Below are positions 1-8,306 of a DNA stretch of 64,000 nt, piece after piece. Each line of letters begins with the position of its first letter. Position 1 is the first letter of the stretch. The notes beneath the pieces were generated by a model, which saw only the letters and a program-made list of their open reading frames with translations, was not told the DNA's origin and searched no databases. Source of the DNA: Bacillus massilioanorexius (GTDB lineage: Bacteria > Bacillota > Bacilli > Bacillales > DSM-1321); the NCBI RefSeq assembly GCF_902374955.1, contig NZ_CABKRX010000070.1, positions 1 through 64,000 of the forward strand. Reading direction: 5' to 3'. A program made the translations under genes and the position numbers.

Positions 1-75
1 GGAAAACGTATTCATAGTAGCATTGGATATAAAACACCACAAGCTATGGAAGAAGCAGCTAGAAAAATTGCTTAA
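1..75 (+). mobile_element. IS3-family transposase (OrfB), C-terminal end only, cut by window edge
   Basis: The first 25 codons read into the typical C-terminus of an IS3/IS150-group DDE transposase (RIHSSIGYKTP, then a short basic tail and TAA at 73-75). The rest of the gene lies left of the window. About 30 bp after the stop comes TGTCCAAGATATTGAC (91-106), which looks like the terminal inverted repeat of such an element, so the IS right end is probably near 106. The family assignment comes from the conserved C-terminal motif and is fairly secure; the subgroup is not. Confidence 0.8.
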
Positions 76-78
76 AAC

Positions 79-591
79 TTAACTTTTTGGTGTCCAAGAT
101 ATTGACCTAAATCCAACTTTAATACTAATTTCCCTATTTACATAAACTTCATTTTCAACAAGAAAATTTATAAATTTTAGTTGCTCTTTTGTTGATAAAT
201 CTATAAAATCATGTGCTCCATACTTATAATGAAAATTATTAATTAATGTATTTATTGGACTAAAAAGTTTAATCAATCTCTCTTTATTTGTTTGTATTAA
301 TAAGTCTTCATCTCTAATTTGTCGTTGTTCTTTTATAGTTTCATGCATTACATCCATAGTTGACTTAATAGTAATCCTTACACCTAACAAAGTTAACGCA
401 CCTGAAACAACCCCACCTTTAATTGCACCATAATAAGTAGCGAAAAAACCTATCCATGTATCTAATTTTCCATTAGTTAAAGAACTTCCCCAACTAAATA
501 AAGCTAAGTTAGCTATAATTGGTAATGATAAAATAAGAATAATAAATATAGGTACAACAGGTTTTTTCAGTAAACTAATAAAATCGCTCAT
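79..591 (-). pseudogene. Membrane protein of unknown function, 3' end cut by an IS
   Basis: This reads as 170 residues with two predicted membrane segments (about 10-33 and 48-72) followed by a charged, probably cytoplasmic, helical region. I do not recognise the family; similar small two-TM proteins occur in phages and mobile islands. The last nine or so residues and the stop codon are encoded by the presumed terminal repeat of the IS3 element that ends near 106, so the native C-terminus is missing. GGGAGGAAA lies upstream of the ATG with normal spacing. It may still be expressed as a truncated protein. Confidence 0.55.
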
Positions 592-715
592 TAAACAAAT
601 TTCCTCCCTTTTATTGATTCAATTCTACAAAAAGGTATATTTACGTGCAACTTTCGATAGAAAAGAATATTTGCTACAATAATTAAAGCGAATTTATTCA
701 TGAAGGTGATCAACT

Positions 716-895
716 TTGTCTCAAGAAGAAAAATACGGAACTTATGATACTAAAATTATTTATAATTATAAAACTAACCCAGATGTGATATCTGGAAGAT
801 GCGACAACTGCGGTAATGCACACTTTAAAAGTTCAATAAAAGACACCATCTTTCTACGTGAATGCAGAAACTGTGGTATGAAGAAATCTATTTAG
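716..895 (+). CDS. Small zinc-ribbon-like protein (59 aa), TTG start
   Basis: This short ORF starts at TTG (716) behind AAGGTGAT and ends at TAG (893-895), directly followed by a terminator. The protein has an N-terminal Tyr/Lys-rich part and then two knuckles, CDNCG and CRNCG, about 24 residues apart, a four-cysteine zinc-ribbon layout. I cannot assign a function. Such proteins are frequent in prophage and island DNA. The RBS, cysteine spacing and downstream hairpin together support it as a real gene. Confidence 0.6.
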   Translation: MSQEEKYGTYDTKIIYNYKTNPDVISGRCDNCGNAHFKSSIKDTIFLRECRNCGMKKSI

Positions 896-918
896 CCCTG
901 TCATGAGATAGGGTTTTT
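896..918 (+). terminator. Rho-independent terminator after the zinc-ribbon gene
   Basis: CCCT and AGGG form a short stem around a 10-nt loop and are followed by TTTTT. It begins directly after the stop codon of the 59-residue gene. Confidence 0.55.
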
Positions 919-968
919 AATATAAAAAAGCACCTCAAAAGAGATGCGAAAACGAGAATATATTTTAT

Positions 969-1199
969 TTAACTTAAACTTTTTCTATACTCCTCAACAG
1001 TTTTTCTCATAATCAACTCTTGTTCAATTAAACTTTCTAAACATACTTTACTCGCTTTATCTTTATCATCATCACGAAAAACAGCTAAGGATACCCCACC
1101 CTTAAAGTTTGCAGCTACAACATAATCACCATCTGCAGTTTTTTAAACCAATAACTCAACCCTTTTTCCATTTAGATCAATTTGCTCTTTAACATTCAT
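969..1199 (-). pseudogene. Small cytosolic protein gene broken by one in-frame stop
   Basis: A start ATG (1199-1197) behind GAGGGAAT opens a 76-codon frame interrupted only by TAA at codon 19 (1145-1143). The frame then continues unbroken to the TAA at 971-969. The conceptual product begins MNVKEQIDLNGKRVELLV and, after the stop, continues with a charged region ending in a helix. Reading frame and composition are coherent on both sides, which suggests a recent nonsense mutation, readthrough, or reinitiation downstream. The function is unknown. Confidence 0.5.
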
Positions 1200-1293
1200 A
1201 TTATCTATTCCCTCAATGTAAGGATTCGATATTTTACAATCATTACCTATTTAGTAATTAGGCGTATTTGTGACAATACAACTTATTACTACG

Positions 1294-1482
1294 TTATTCT
1301 CTTTTTCTTAGTTTATCCAAAATTTCAGCTATAGCTATTGCGATAAATCCATTTAAGGCACCAAACAAACATGCTACCATAACTGAACCGCTTGTATTAG
1401 TCGAAAATATATTAACAACAATTAATCCAAGACTTATTAAAACAAAAAGTGATCCAAAAGAACTTAGAAATCTTACCATCAT
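1294..1482 (-). CDS. Small two-TM membrane protein (62 aa)
   Basis: The product is about 61-62 residues: two hydrophobic segments (roughly residues 5-25 and 32-50) and a basic tail ending KLRKRE. The start is placed at the tandem ATGs (1482/1479) because AAAGGGG lies just upstream; a longer frame to 1521 has no RBS. The family is not recognised. It belongs to the decayed element next to tRNA-Arg. Confidence 0.5.
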   Translation of the reverse strand: MMVRFLSSFGSLFVLISLGLIVVNIFSTNTSGSVMVACLFGALNGFIAIAIAEILDKLRKRE

Positions 1483-1575
1483 TACACCCCTTTGTTTCCT
1501 TATTTCGACAAAAGGGAACATATTCCTTTAAATAAAAAGACACTCACACAAGTGAATGCTTTAACTTGGATAATC

Positions 1576-1791
1576 TTATATTGCACTAATCTCTGTTGCC
1601 GTACCTCTTCCAAAATCATATTCATCTCTGCACTTACTACACGTACAAAAAATAGTCCTATCTCTAAATCCAGGAATATCATCTTTTTGATATTCGACGA
1701 TACCATCTCCACAAAGACATTTATATTTTTCTGTAATGATTTCTCCTCTACCAGCTCCATAACCTGAGCTATATTCTGACTTGCTACTAAT
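1576..1791 (-). pseudogene. Zinc-ribbon protein remnant without a usable start codon
   Basis: The open frame from ATT (1791) to TAA (1578-1576) encodes about 71 residues with a Gly/Ser/Tyr-rich start (SEYSSGYGAGRGE), then CLCGDG and, about 30 residues later, CTCSKC, a probable zinc ribbon. A TAG lies two codons upstream and no ATG/GTG/TTG with an RBS precedes it, so the 5' end has been lost or altered. Proteins of this type are common small hypotheticals in Bacillus. An overlapping ATG-initiated frame in another phase lacks such features and was rejected. Confidence 0.5.
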
Positions 1792-1974
1792 CGGCTACAG
1801 TGTGGGACAAGGGGGTAAGAGTTCTCCAAAACTATTATAATAAGTAATTAGCGTAATGAGGTGATTTTAAAAAAGGTAATTATCTCCTTTTGTCGAAAAT
1901 AATAATATTACGAAAATGGGAGAGATATGAATGGAATTAAAATTTAATCTATAAACCCAATAAAAAAACAGCAC

Positions 1975-2329
1975 CTAAATTCTTCCAAGCGCTGTTGCTA
2001 AATTGTATATAGCTGTCTTTTTCTTAGAGTAATATTTACCCTTTTTTATACATAAATCCATCATGATGGTTAAATCGGTATAATCATTTGAATCTAAGTA
2101 TTTCATTTCGATTATACGTCTTTCGATATAATCTAAGCTGTTTTCTAACGCTCTTTCCATTTGAATAACTTTTAATTCACTTTCAAATCATTAATTCTTA
2201 TTTCCGGAAACAAGCTATAATCAAAACCGTTAATCGAACCTTTAAGGCTTTATAATTCCTAAGCTCTCTTACTAGTACAATGCGTATATATTTTTCATCT
2301 ATATCTGCAAAGAGGGCTAATTGTTCCAT
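1975..2329 (-). pseudogene. ArpU-family phage transcriptional regulator, two frameshifts
   Basis: Three pieces in different frames join into one ArpU-like protein. The N-terminal piece starts at ATG 2329 (GGAGG six bases upstream) and reads MEQLALFADIDEKY through RNYKALKVRL. The middle piece contains DYSLFPEIRINDL in another frame. The last piece, in a third frame, runs from FESELKVIQMERALENSL to the stop at 1975 and contains the sigma-like helix-turn-helix end KKGKYYSKKKTAIYNLATAL. ArpU proteins are late-gene or autolysin regulators of Gram-positive phages. Two small indels, near 2243 and near 2185, break the gene. The assignment rests on motif recognition and was not searched. Confidence 0.6.
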
Positions 2330-2502
2330 CGGCATCCTCCCATGTTATAATTTATATATATCAATCTGCTGGGAGAATTCCTGGCATTTTTATTTTCTTC
2401 TTATTGCTACTTCTACGTTATCATTAAGTATTTGTCACAATGTTTATTATGGTAGTAAAAATTATGTTTTTTTGACGATAAATGCAAGAAAGGAGGGATA
2501 AT

Positions 2503-2988
2503 ATGGAATTCACTAAATATGCGGTCAATCTACTAAATAAACTAAATCTCTATATTCTACCTCATTATATATGGCTGATTATCCTTTATTATCTAATGAT
2601 AAATGTATTTTATAAATATTTCTTATCTGTATTTAAAGATCAAGATAAGATAATTACTTCTATTCCAAACGAAGTAATACAATTTAATTCCATGATCCTA
2701 CATGAAATAGATAAATGGTTACCATTATTATGGTTTTTAGGTTTCGCATTTATTTTCAGTGGGATATTTATCGGTTTTATTCAGCATGCTCCTATTCTGC
2801 ATAATAAGAAAATTTCCGAACACGGTATCTATGGATTGTTTCTTGGTCCTTGGCTATTATTTATTGCAATCACCATAGAAATATATAATTTTTCAGGTGG
2901 CTATTTCCCTTTCTTTATTTTTGTTATCACACTAATAAAATTAGGGGTAGATGAATTAAAAGATAAAAAAGTTAAGCCATTTTACTGA
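2503..2988 (+). CDS. Four-TM membrane protein of unknown function (161 aa)
   Basis: The start is the ATG at 2503, directly behind a strong AAAGGAGGGATAAT site; an upstream in-frame ATG at 2482 lies before that site. The protein has about four hydrophobic segments (around residues 18-42, 70-95, 107-130 and 134-150) separated by short polar loops, ending in a Lys-rich tail. I recognise no family. It sits between the ArpU and integrase pseudogenes and appears intact, so it may be cargo of the decayed element. Confidence 0.6.
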   Translation: MEFTKYAVNLLNKLNLYILPHYIWLIILYYLMINVFYKYFLSVFKDQDKIITSIPNEVIQFNSMILHEIDKWLPLLWFLGFAFIFSGIFIGFIQHAPILHNKKISEHGIYGLFLGPWLLFIAITIEIYNFSGGYFPFFIFVITLIKLGVDELKDKKVKPFY

Positions 2989-3143
2989 GAAAAATGATTC
3001 CTGATGTTTTAAAGTATCCATTTTTTAATAATTATTCTGATTTATAAAAGTTCTTCTGAACCTCAATGGATTTATGAATCTGTTCATTTGAAACTTTACC
3101 TATCATAACAACCCACCTTTTAACCGATTATTGCGAATTATGA

Positions 3144-3758
3144 GGACCAAAACACATTTGCAATTTCGATGACTCTTTACAAAAGGATATTAAACGATTA
3201 GAACAAGGATTAGGGTATTATATTATCTTACTTGGATTGACTTCTGGAATGCGATTCGGAGAAATAGTAGGGTTAACCAAAAATGATTTTGACTTCAAAT
3301 CAAATGAGATTAATATCAATAAAACATGAGGTTATACTTAAAAGATGAAAGAAGGATTTGACCCTCCTAAAAACGAACAATCTTATAGAAAAATCAAAAT
3401 AGATAGTGGAACCATGCGCTTGTTTAAACAATTAATAGATACGATGCCAGATAACATTCATAAACTTGTATTTTTTAGTCTTTCATCAAAATATAAAGTA
3501 ATTAGTAATAATAATGTGAATTCATTACTTCAAAAAACACTGGAATACTTAAATATACAACCAATAAGCATACATGGTTTAAGACATAAAAATGCTAGTG
3601 TACTGTTATATCAAAAAGTATCAATTTATTATGTATCCGAACGCCTAGGGTATAGCAACATTGAAACTACCCTTTCGTATTATGCTCAAGTTATTAAAGA
3701 ACTTAGAGCACGTGATGAAAAAAGTACAATTAAAACCTTCGAAGATATGACAGGTTAA
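3144..3758 (+). pseudogene. int: Tyrosine recombinase (phage/ICE integrase), catalytic domain, two in-frame stops
   Basis: The catalytic domain is continuous in one frame: TSGMRFGEIVGL carries the first catalytic Arg, HGLRHKNAS carries the H-x-x-R box, and TLSYYAQV carries the nucleophilic Tyr. Two stops interrupt it, TGA at 3327 (family position usually Trp) and TAA at 3339, and the SAM-like N-terminal domain is missing. The 137-codon stretch from ATG 3345 is therefore only a fragment. The His/Trp box position is Tyr (ERLGYSN). The gene points at the 3' end of tRNA-Arg, as expected for an element that used that tRNA as its attachment site. Confidence 0.8.
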
Positions 3759-3843
3759 ATCATAAAAAACGTTGTGTAAAAAATGTGTAAAAAAATAAAA
3801 CTCTTATCTTTTCGACACTATTTCTTATTGTATAAAAACAAAT

Positions 3844-3885
3844 AAAAAAACACCTTAAATATTGATATATCAACATTTCAAAGTG
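3844..3885 (-). terminator. Terminator of tRNA-Arg
   Basis: A long imperfect palindrome centred on TTGATATATCAA (CACCTT...AAAGTG on the plus strand) is followed on the minus strand by a run of seven T. It lies 40 bp past the tRNA 3' end. The same palindrome could also stop integrase transcription from the other side. Confidence 0.65.
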
Positions 3886-3924
3886 CTTACGTCTTTTTTA
3901 TATTAATCATTAAATTTTCAAAAG

Positions 3925-3998
<74 letters not shown>

Positions 3999-4044
3999 AT
4001 GTTATGTAAGTTTTTTTCGTTCCTTTTTCCTAAGGACAAGTATT

Positions 4045-4073
4045 ATTATATTAGCATATCAACAGAAAGTCAA
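4045..4073 (-). promoter_or_regulatory. Sigma-A promoter of tRNA-Arg
   Basis: On the minus strand TTGACT is followed by a 17-bp spacer and TATAAT, ending about 47 bp upstream of the mature tRNA 5' end. It is close to consensus, as usual for tRNA genes. Confidence 0.85.
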
Positions 4074-4103
4074 CGCTTTTTTTAAAACTTTTTTTCTTTT
4101 TTT

Positions 4104-4132
4104 GTAACAGGGAGATTTTTGCTCCCTGTTAC
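4104..4132 (-). terminator. Hairpin downstream of ysnB
   Basis: GTAACAGGGAG and CTCCCTGTTAC form an 11-bp perfect stem with a 7-nt loop 16 bp after the ysnB stop codon. On the minus strand it is followed by A-rich rather than T-rich sequence, so it is not a textbook intrinsic terminator. It may work with a factor or protect the 3' end. Confidence 0.45.
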
Positions 4133-4147
4133 TCATTATACATAATT

Positions 4148-4663
4148 TTAATCCATATTGTAAGAGGCTGATAAATTATTTAAAAAATTTCCCTCGTGAT
4201 CATAAAAGTTTACTTTTATATTTTGATCGTTTATGTCCAGAATGACATATGTTCTTTCTCTTCGTCCACGTGGCAACAAAATACTTCCTGGATTTATATA
4301 TAACACACCATCGTTTCCAAGTTCGCTTCCTGCCTGATGGGTATGTCCAAATAGAACAATTTTCGCTTGTTCTTCTTCAGCTTTATATGATAAATTTTGC
4401 AATGTCATTCTTACATTATATAAATGACCATGTGTGATAAAAAAACGGTAGCTTGCAATATTTACAGCTGCATACTCTGGAAATGCACGATCATAATCAC
4501 AATTTCCTTTTACATAAATAAAATCCTTTAGTGCCGCATCATCTTTATTTAATTCCGAATCTCCACAATGAATCATAGCCACTGTGTTATTCTTGTATTT
4601 TTCCTTTAGTGAAAGTAAAGATTTTGAATCCCCATGACTATCACTCACAATTAGTACTTTCAC
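4148..4663 (-). CDS. ysnB: YfcE/YsnB-type metallophosphoesterase
   Basis: This 171-residue protein has the calcineurin-like phosphoesterase signature: D8-x-H10 (SDSHG), GD35, GN54, H78 (THGH) and GHTH (H107, H109), which bind two metal ions. Family members are cytosolic phosphodiesterases with broad in-vitro activity; the natural substrate is unknown. It follows rdgB by 16 bp and is the last gene of the rph-rdgB-ysnB group, the same order as in B. subtilis. Length matches the family. Confidence 0.95.
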   Translation of the reverse strand: MKVLIVSDSHGDSKSLLSLKEKYKNNTVAMIHCGDSELNKDDAALKDFIYVKGNCDYDRAFPEYAAVNIASYRFFITHGHLYNVRMTLQNLSYKAEEEQAKIVLFGHTHQAGSELGNDGVLYINPGSILLPRGRRERTYVILDINDQNIKVNFYDHEGNFLNNLSASYNMD

Positions 4664-4679
4664 AGCAATCGCTTCCTTC

Positions 4680-5273
4680 TTAAAGAATTTGATTTAATGT
4701 TTCTTTTAATTTTCTTAAGGCATTCCCTCGATGACTAATCGCATTTTTCTCCTCAGATTGAAGCTGTGCCATTGATTTTTCTAAAGAAGGAACATAGAAA
4801 ACTGGATCATAGCCAAATCCATTTTCACCTTGTCTAGCTGTTAAAATTCTACCTTCAACCGTACCAGAAACGGTTTTAGTTTCTTGACCTGGAATAGCAA
4901 CTGCAAGAGCACAATAGAAACGTGCAGTTCTCTTTTCTTCAGGTACATTCTTTAGTTCTTCTAACACTTTTTCAATATTTGCTTCATCATTTTTTGCTTC
5001 ACCAGCATAACGCGCAGAATAAACACCCGGTCTACCATCTAAAGCATCAATCATAAGCCCTGAATCATCTGAAATAGCCATCGTATTATATTGCTTACTT
5101 AGCGATTCCGCTTTTAAAATGGCATTTTCTTCAAACGTTTTCCCTGTTTCTTCTACTTCAATAGCATCTTCTAAATCAAGCATAGTCATAACTTCATAGC
5201 CTAGTGGTGCAAATAGTTCTACAAACTCTTTTGCTTTTCCTTTATTTTTTGTTGCAATAATTAATTTTTTCAC
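4680..5273 (-). CDS. rdgB: XTP/dITP pyrophosphatase (RdgB/HAM1)
   Basis: The 197-residue enzyme hydrolyses non-canonical XTP, dITP and ITP to monophosphates, which keeps them out of DNA and RNA. The family start motif (ATKNKGKAKEF), the SDDSGL motif holding the catalytic Asp, and the C-terminal GFGYDPVF and SHRGNA motifs are all visible. The start codon is GTG (5273-5271) and begins two bases after the rph stop, so translation is probably coupled. It corresponds to B. subtilis ysnA. Confidence 0.97.
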   Translation of the reverse strand: MKKLIIATKNKGKAKEFVELFAPLGYEVMTMLDLEDAIEVEETGKTFEENAILKAESLSKQYNTMAISDDSGLMIDALDGRPGVYSARYAGEAKNDEANIEKVLEELKNVPEEKRTARFYCALAVAIPGQETKTVSGTVEGRILTARQGENGFGYDPVFYVPSLEKSMAQLQSEEKNAISHRGNALRKLKETLNQIL

Positions 5274-5275
5274 GA

Positions 5276-6028
5276 TTATTTCTCCTCTTGTTGCGTAATT
5301 AAATGTGCGACTTCACCTAATGCTTCTTTCTGTACTTTAAAAAGCTCCTCGAGACCATTCTTTGCCAATGATAACATTTCTTGTAGTTGTGAATAAGAAA
5401 AAGTAGATTCTTCACCAGTACCTTGTAGCTCAACAAATTCCCCTTGTCCTGTCATAACAACGTTCATATCTACCATAGCAGCACTATCTTCAATATAGTC
5501 TAAATCTAAAACCGCTCCATTGTCCTCTGTAATACCAACACTTGTAGCAGCCAAGTAATCTTTAATTGGAAATATTGCTAAATTCTTTTCCTTATGTAGT
5601 TTTTCAAATGCAAGTGTCATCGCTACAAATGCTCCTGTAATAGAAGCTGTTCTTGTTCCACCATCCGCTTGTATAACGTCACAATCAACCCAAACCGTTC
5701 TTTCACCCATAGCTTCTAGGTTGACTACAGCACGTAATGCTCTTCCGATTAAGCGTTGAATTTCCATTGTACGACCTGTAATTTTTCCTTTGGCTGCTTC
5801 ACGAATATTTCTTTGCTGTGTAGCTGCTGGAAGCATTGAATATTCAGCAGTAACCCAGCCTTTTCCTTCTCCTCTCATAAATGGAGGTACTCGATCATCT
5901 ATTGTTGCTGTACAAATGACTTTCGTATCACCTACAGTGATAAGTACAGATCCTGCAGGATGCTTCAAATAACCTGTTTCTATATGTATTTTTCTTAATT
6001 GTTGATTTTCACGGCCATCATGGCGCAT
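5276..6028 (-). CDS. rph: Ribonuclease PH
   Basis: RNase PH is a phosphate-dependent 3'-5' exoribonuclease that trims tRNA 3' ends. The 250-residue protein begins MRHDGRENQQLRKI and has the core motifs RGEGKGWVTAEYSMLP, RLIGRALRAVV and CDVIQADGGTRTASI typical of the family. AGGAGG precedes the ATG. It heads the rph-rdgB-ysnB cluster; the 100 bp upstream carry no promoter I would call with confidence. Confidence 0.97.
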   Translation of the reverse strand: MRHDGRENQQLRKIHIETGYLKHPAGSVLITVGDTKVICTATIDDRVPPFMRGEGKGWVTAEYSMLPAATQQRNIREAAKGKITGRTMEIQRLIGRALRAVVNLEAMGERTVWVDCDVIQADGGTRTASITGAFVAMTLAFEKLHKEKNLAIFPIKDYLAATSVGITEDNGAVLDLDYIEDSAAMVDMNVVMTGQGEFVELQGTGEESTFSYSQLQEMLSLAKNGLEELFKVQKEALGEVAHLITQQEEK

Positions 6029-6133
6029 TTGAATTCCTCCTCTATATGTAATACTATTCTTCCTATTACCATTTCAGCTATTTTATAGCAAGGATTAAAG
6101 CCATGCTAGAAATGTGGTGACTTTTCAAATTAT

Positions 6134-6166
6134 CAAAAAGAAAAGATAGGCTATACAGATATAGCC
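6134..6166 (-). terminator. Terminator after gerM
   Basis: GGCTATA and TATAGCC form a 7-bp stem with a 4-nt loop, followed on the minus strand by TATCTTTTCTTTTT. It lies about 45 bp past the gerM stop and separates gerM from rph. Confidence 0.6.
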
Positions 6167-6210
6167 CATCTCTATATTTGCTATTATTTAGTATATCAAA
6201 AAAAACGCGT

Positions 6211-7266
6211 TTACAAACTAGTACTATTGACTTTTTCAGGACGACTTACCGGTTCCGTTAAATCTTTTCCATCTTCTAGTTTTAAACTAGCTTTTCCATT
6301 TACTTGGACTTCTACACTTTGAATGTCTTTTTGTTCTGTTAATGATAACACAAGTGCATCAAGTAGTCGTTTAGAAACTGTTTTTTCTTCAAAACTACTA
6401 TAAATGCTTTCATTAAAGTTTAACGCGACTTTGCCATCCTTAATCTTTGGTTCATCTAATAACGTAAGCTCAGGAGCAAATTCGTTTAACAAATGAGAAG
6501 AGGAGGATGGACCTTGGGCTAGTTCATCAATAACTGCTGAGACAACATTCTCATTCTCCATATTAACCCTTTTTGTAACCGGTACATAATAATAATCTTT
6601 CTCATTACCACCTAAATAGTAAACCGTTAAAGGCATCGTATTCGTAATATCAACAACATCTGAAGAATCTATATTAATTCCACTTGCTCTCGTTAAAGCT
6701 GCCGAAATAGGAGTTTTTCCTACAGGCATTTCAGAAAGCTCATGTCCATTCATTTGCAGCTTCACAGTTTTGACAGAATCAAATTGTGTAATTGTCCATG
6801 TAATAGCTTGTAATATTTTGAGTTCATCTTCTGCTTTATATTTTGCAAATTCTGAAGAAAAATCTACAGTTGCTACACCTTTCTTATTAATGTCAACATC
6901 TACCGCTGTATCAGCTGGTAATACGGCTCGAAAACCATTAGGAAGCATATTCGAAACTGGTCCATTCTCTACTAGATGTTCTAAAGCTTGCTTCGCAACA
7001 CCTGTTGAATTTGGTAAAGCTACTGATTGTGGTACAACATAGCCATTTTTATCTAGCAAATACAACTCAGTCATAACCGTTTTTTGTGCTTCTTCCCCTT
7101 TTGTTGACATTGTTTCCTTATCTACTTCCGTATTTCCTTCAATGACAGTTTCCTTTTGTGGTGGATCAATTTCTTTGGCTTTATTACTAAGCAATCCACA
7201 TCCACTTAGTAGTAAGGATGAAGTTAAAAGTGTAGTAACAAATACCGCTTTTGTATTTTTGGACAT
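6211..7266 (-). CDS. gerM: GerM, sporulation/germination lipoprotein with two GerMN domains
   Basis: GerM is needed for normal engulfment and germination; in B. subtilis it links the mother-cell SpoIIIAG ring to the forespore. The start is set at ATG 7266 (MSKNTKAVF), seven bases behind AGGAGGG, not at the upstream in-frame ATG that precedes this site. The 351-residue product has a signal peptide with lipobox LSGC (Cys 23) and two GerMN repeats, about residues 75-175 and 215-320, each with a TVDFSSEF- or ALNFNESI-type strand. Length fits the B. subtilis protein. Confidence 0.95.
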   Translation of the reverse strand: MSKNTKAVFVTTLLTSSLLLSGCGLLSNKAKEIDPPQKETVIEGNTEVDKETMSTKGEEAQKTVMTELYLLDKNGYVVPQSVALPNSTGVAKQALEHLVENGPVSNMLPNGFRAVLPADTAVDVDINKKGVATVDFSSEFAKYKAEDELKILQAITWTITQFDSVKTVKLQMNGHELSEMPVGKTPISAALTRASGINIDSSDVVDITNTMPLTVYYLGGNEKDYYYVPVTKRVNMENENVVSAVIDELAQGPSSSSHLLNEFAPELTLLDEPKIKDGKVALNFNESIYSSFEEKTVSKRLLDALVLSLTEQKDIQSVEVQVNGKASLKLEDGKDLTEPVSRPEKVNSTSL

Positions 7267-7460
7267 TTTTTTCCCTCCTGGCATAGTTTGTACTACTATG
7301 TATACGAGCCTTTAGAATAAATAGACCGTATGAAAAAAATAATCCACAAGAAAATCCTCTTAAAGGAAACGAATTATACATCCTAATTTTTATTGCTTTC
7401 ATTTCAAATAATAAACCTATCAGCCTAGCGGTGAGCAAAATTGTAGACTATCTAAAATAA

Positions 7461-7497
7461 AAAAGGTGTTCAGAAGCTAGGCTTCTGAACACCTTTT
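7461..7497. terminator. Terminator after racE
   Basis: AAGGTGTTCAGAAGC pairs with its complement around a short TAG loop, with A and T tracts on both sides, so it can work in both directions. The 5' arm starts directly after the racE stop codon. Confidence 0.85.
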
Positions 7498-8295
7498 TTA
7501 TGTAAGCTTAACAGAGTATACATGCTGTAAATCTTGTTGCAACCAAGAAGAAGCAATTCTTCGAAACATATCTTTTGATCCTGTTGTATAGAAACAATGA
7601 ATCGGTTTTTGCTTCGTCTTATTTAATAAGCCATTATATTCAAGAATCGCACTAGTTTCACGTGCTGTCTCATCACCTGAGGAAATAACCTTGACTTTTT
7701 TACCTAAAGTTGTAGATATCACAGGTCCAAGTAATGGATAATGCGTACATCCTAATATGAGTGTATCGATTCCAGAACCTTTAAATGAATGAAGGGATTC
7801 AGCAACGACTTTCTTTGCTAAAGAGCTGCCATATTGTCCACTTTCTACGAGTGGAACAAATTTAGGACATGCGATACTTTTGACAATTACATCTTCATTA
7901 ATAGATTGAAGAGCCTCTGAGTATGCTTCACTATTTACAGTTACTTCTGTTCCAATAACGCCAATTTTCATGTTTTTAGAGTTTTTAATAGCTGCTCTTG
8001 CTCCTGGTTGAATAACACCAAGAACAGGAATCGGTAACGCTGCTTTAATGTCTTCTAATGCAGCAGCTGTCGCTGTATTACAGGCAATAATAAGCATTTT
8101 AATATTACTTTTCAGCAAAAAGTTTGTTAGTTCCCATGTGAAATCACGAACTTCCTCTGTTGTTCTAGGACCATAAGGACATCTAGCATTATCGCCCAAG
8201 TACAAAATTTGTTCATTAGGAAGCTGACGGATAATCTCTTTCGCCACTGTCAATCCGCCCACTCCTGAATCTATAATACCAATTGGTTGTTTCAA
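7498..8295 (-). CDS. racE: Glutamate racemase
   Basis: The enzyme converts L-glutamate to D-glutamate for peptidoglycan (or poly-gamma-glutamate). IIDSGVGGLTVAKEI at the N-terminus holds the catalytic-site Asp-Ser; the two catalytic cysteines are in ACNTATA and GCTHYP. The start is placed at TTG 8295 (then KQPIGIIDSG) because homologues begin with this short stretch and GAGGCGAG lies seven bases upstream; a TTG at 8310 is the alternative. The 265-residue length is typical. It is next to the MarR gene, as in B. subtilis. Confidence 0.94.
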   Translation of the reverse strand: MKQPIGIIDSGVGGLTVAKEIIRQLPNEQILYLGDNARCPYGPRTTEEVRDFTWELTNFLLKSNIKMLIIACNTATAAALEDIKAALPIPVLGVIQPGARAAIKNSKNMKIGVIGTEVTVNSEAYSEALQSINEDVIVKSIACPKFVPLVESGQYGSSLAKKVVAESLHSFKGSGIDTLILGCTHYPLLGPVISTTLGKKVKVISSGDETARETSAILEYNGLLNKTKQKPIHCFYTTGSKDMFRRIASSWLQQDLQHVYSVKLT

Positions 8296-8306
8296 AAAAA
8301 CTCGCC

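Noticed and set aside
1500..1829. 109-codon minus-strand ATG frame over the zinc-ribbon remnant
   Set aside because: The neighbouring frame carries the cysteine motifs and the Gly/Ser start; this frame has no protein-like features.
2280..2501. 73-codon plus-strand frame
   Set aside because: It runs antisense to the ArpU pseudogene and lacks an RBS; the real plus-strand gene starts at 2503.
3032..3106. 24-codon minus-strand ORF with AAAAGGTGG before its ATG
   Set aside because: Good RBS but very short, no terminator and no recognisable feature; may be the 5' end of a lost gene.
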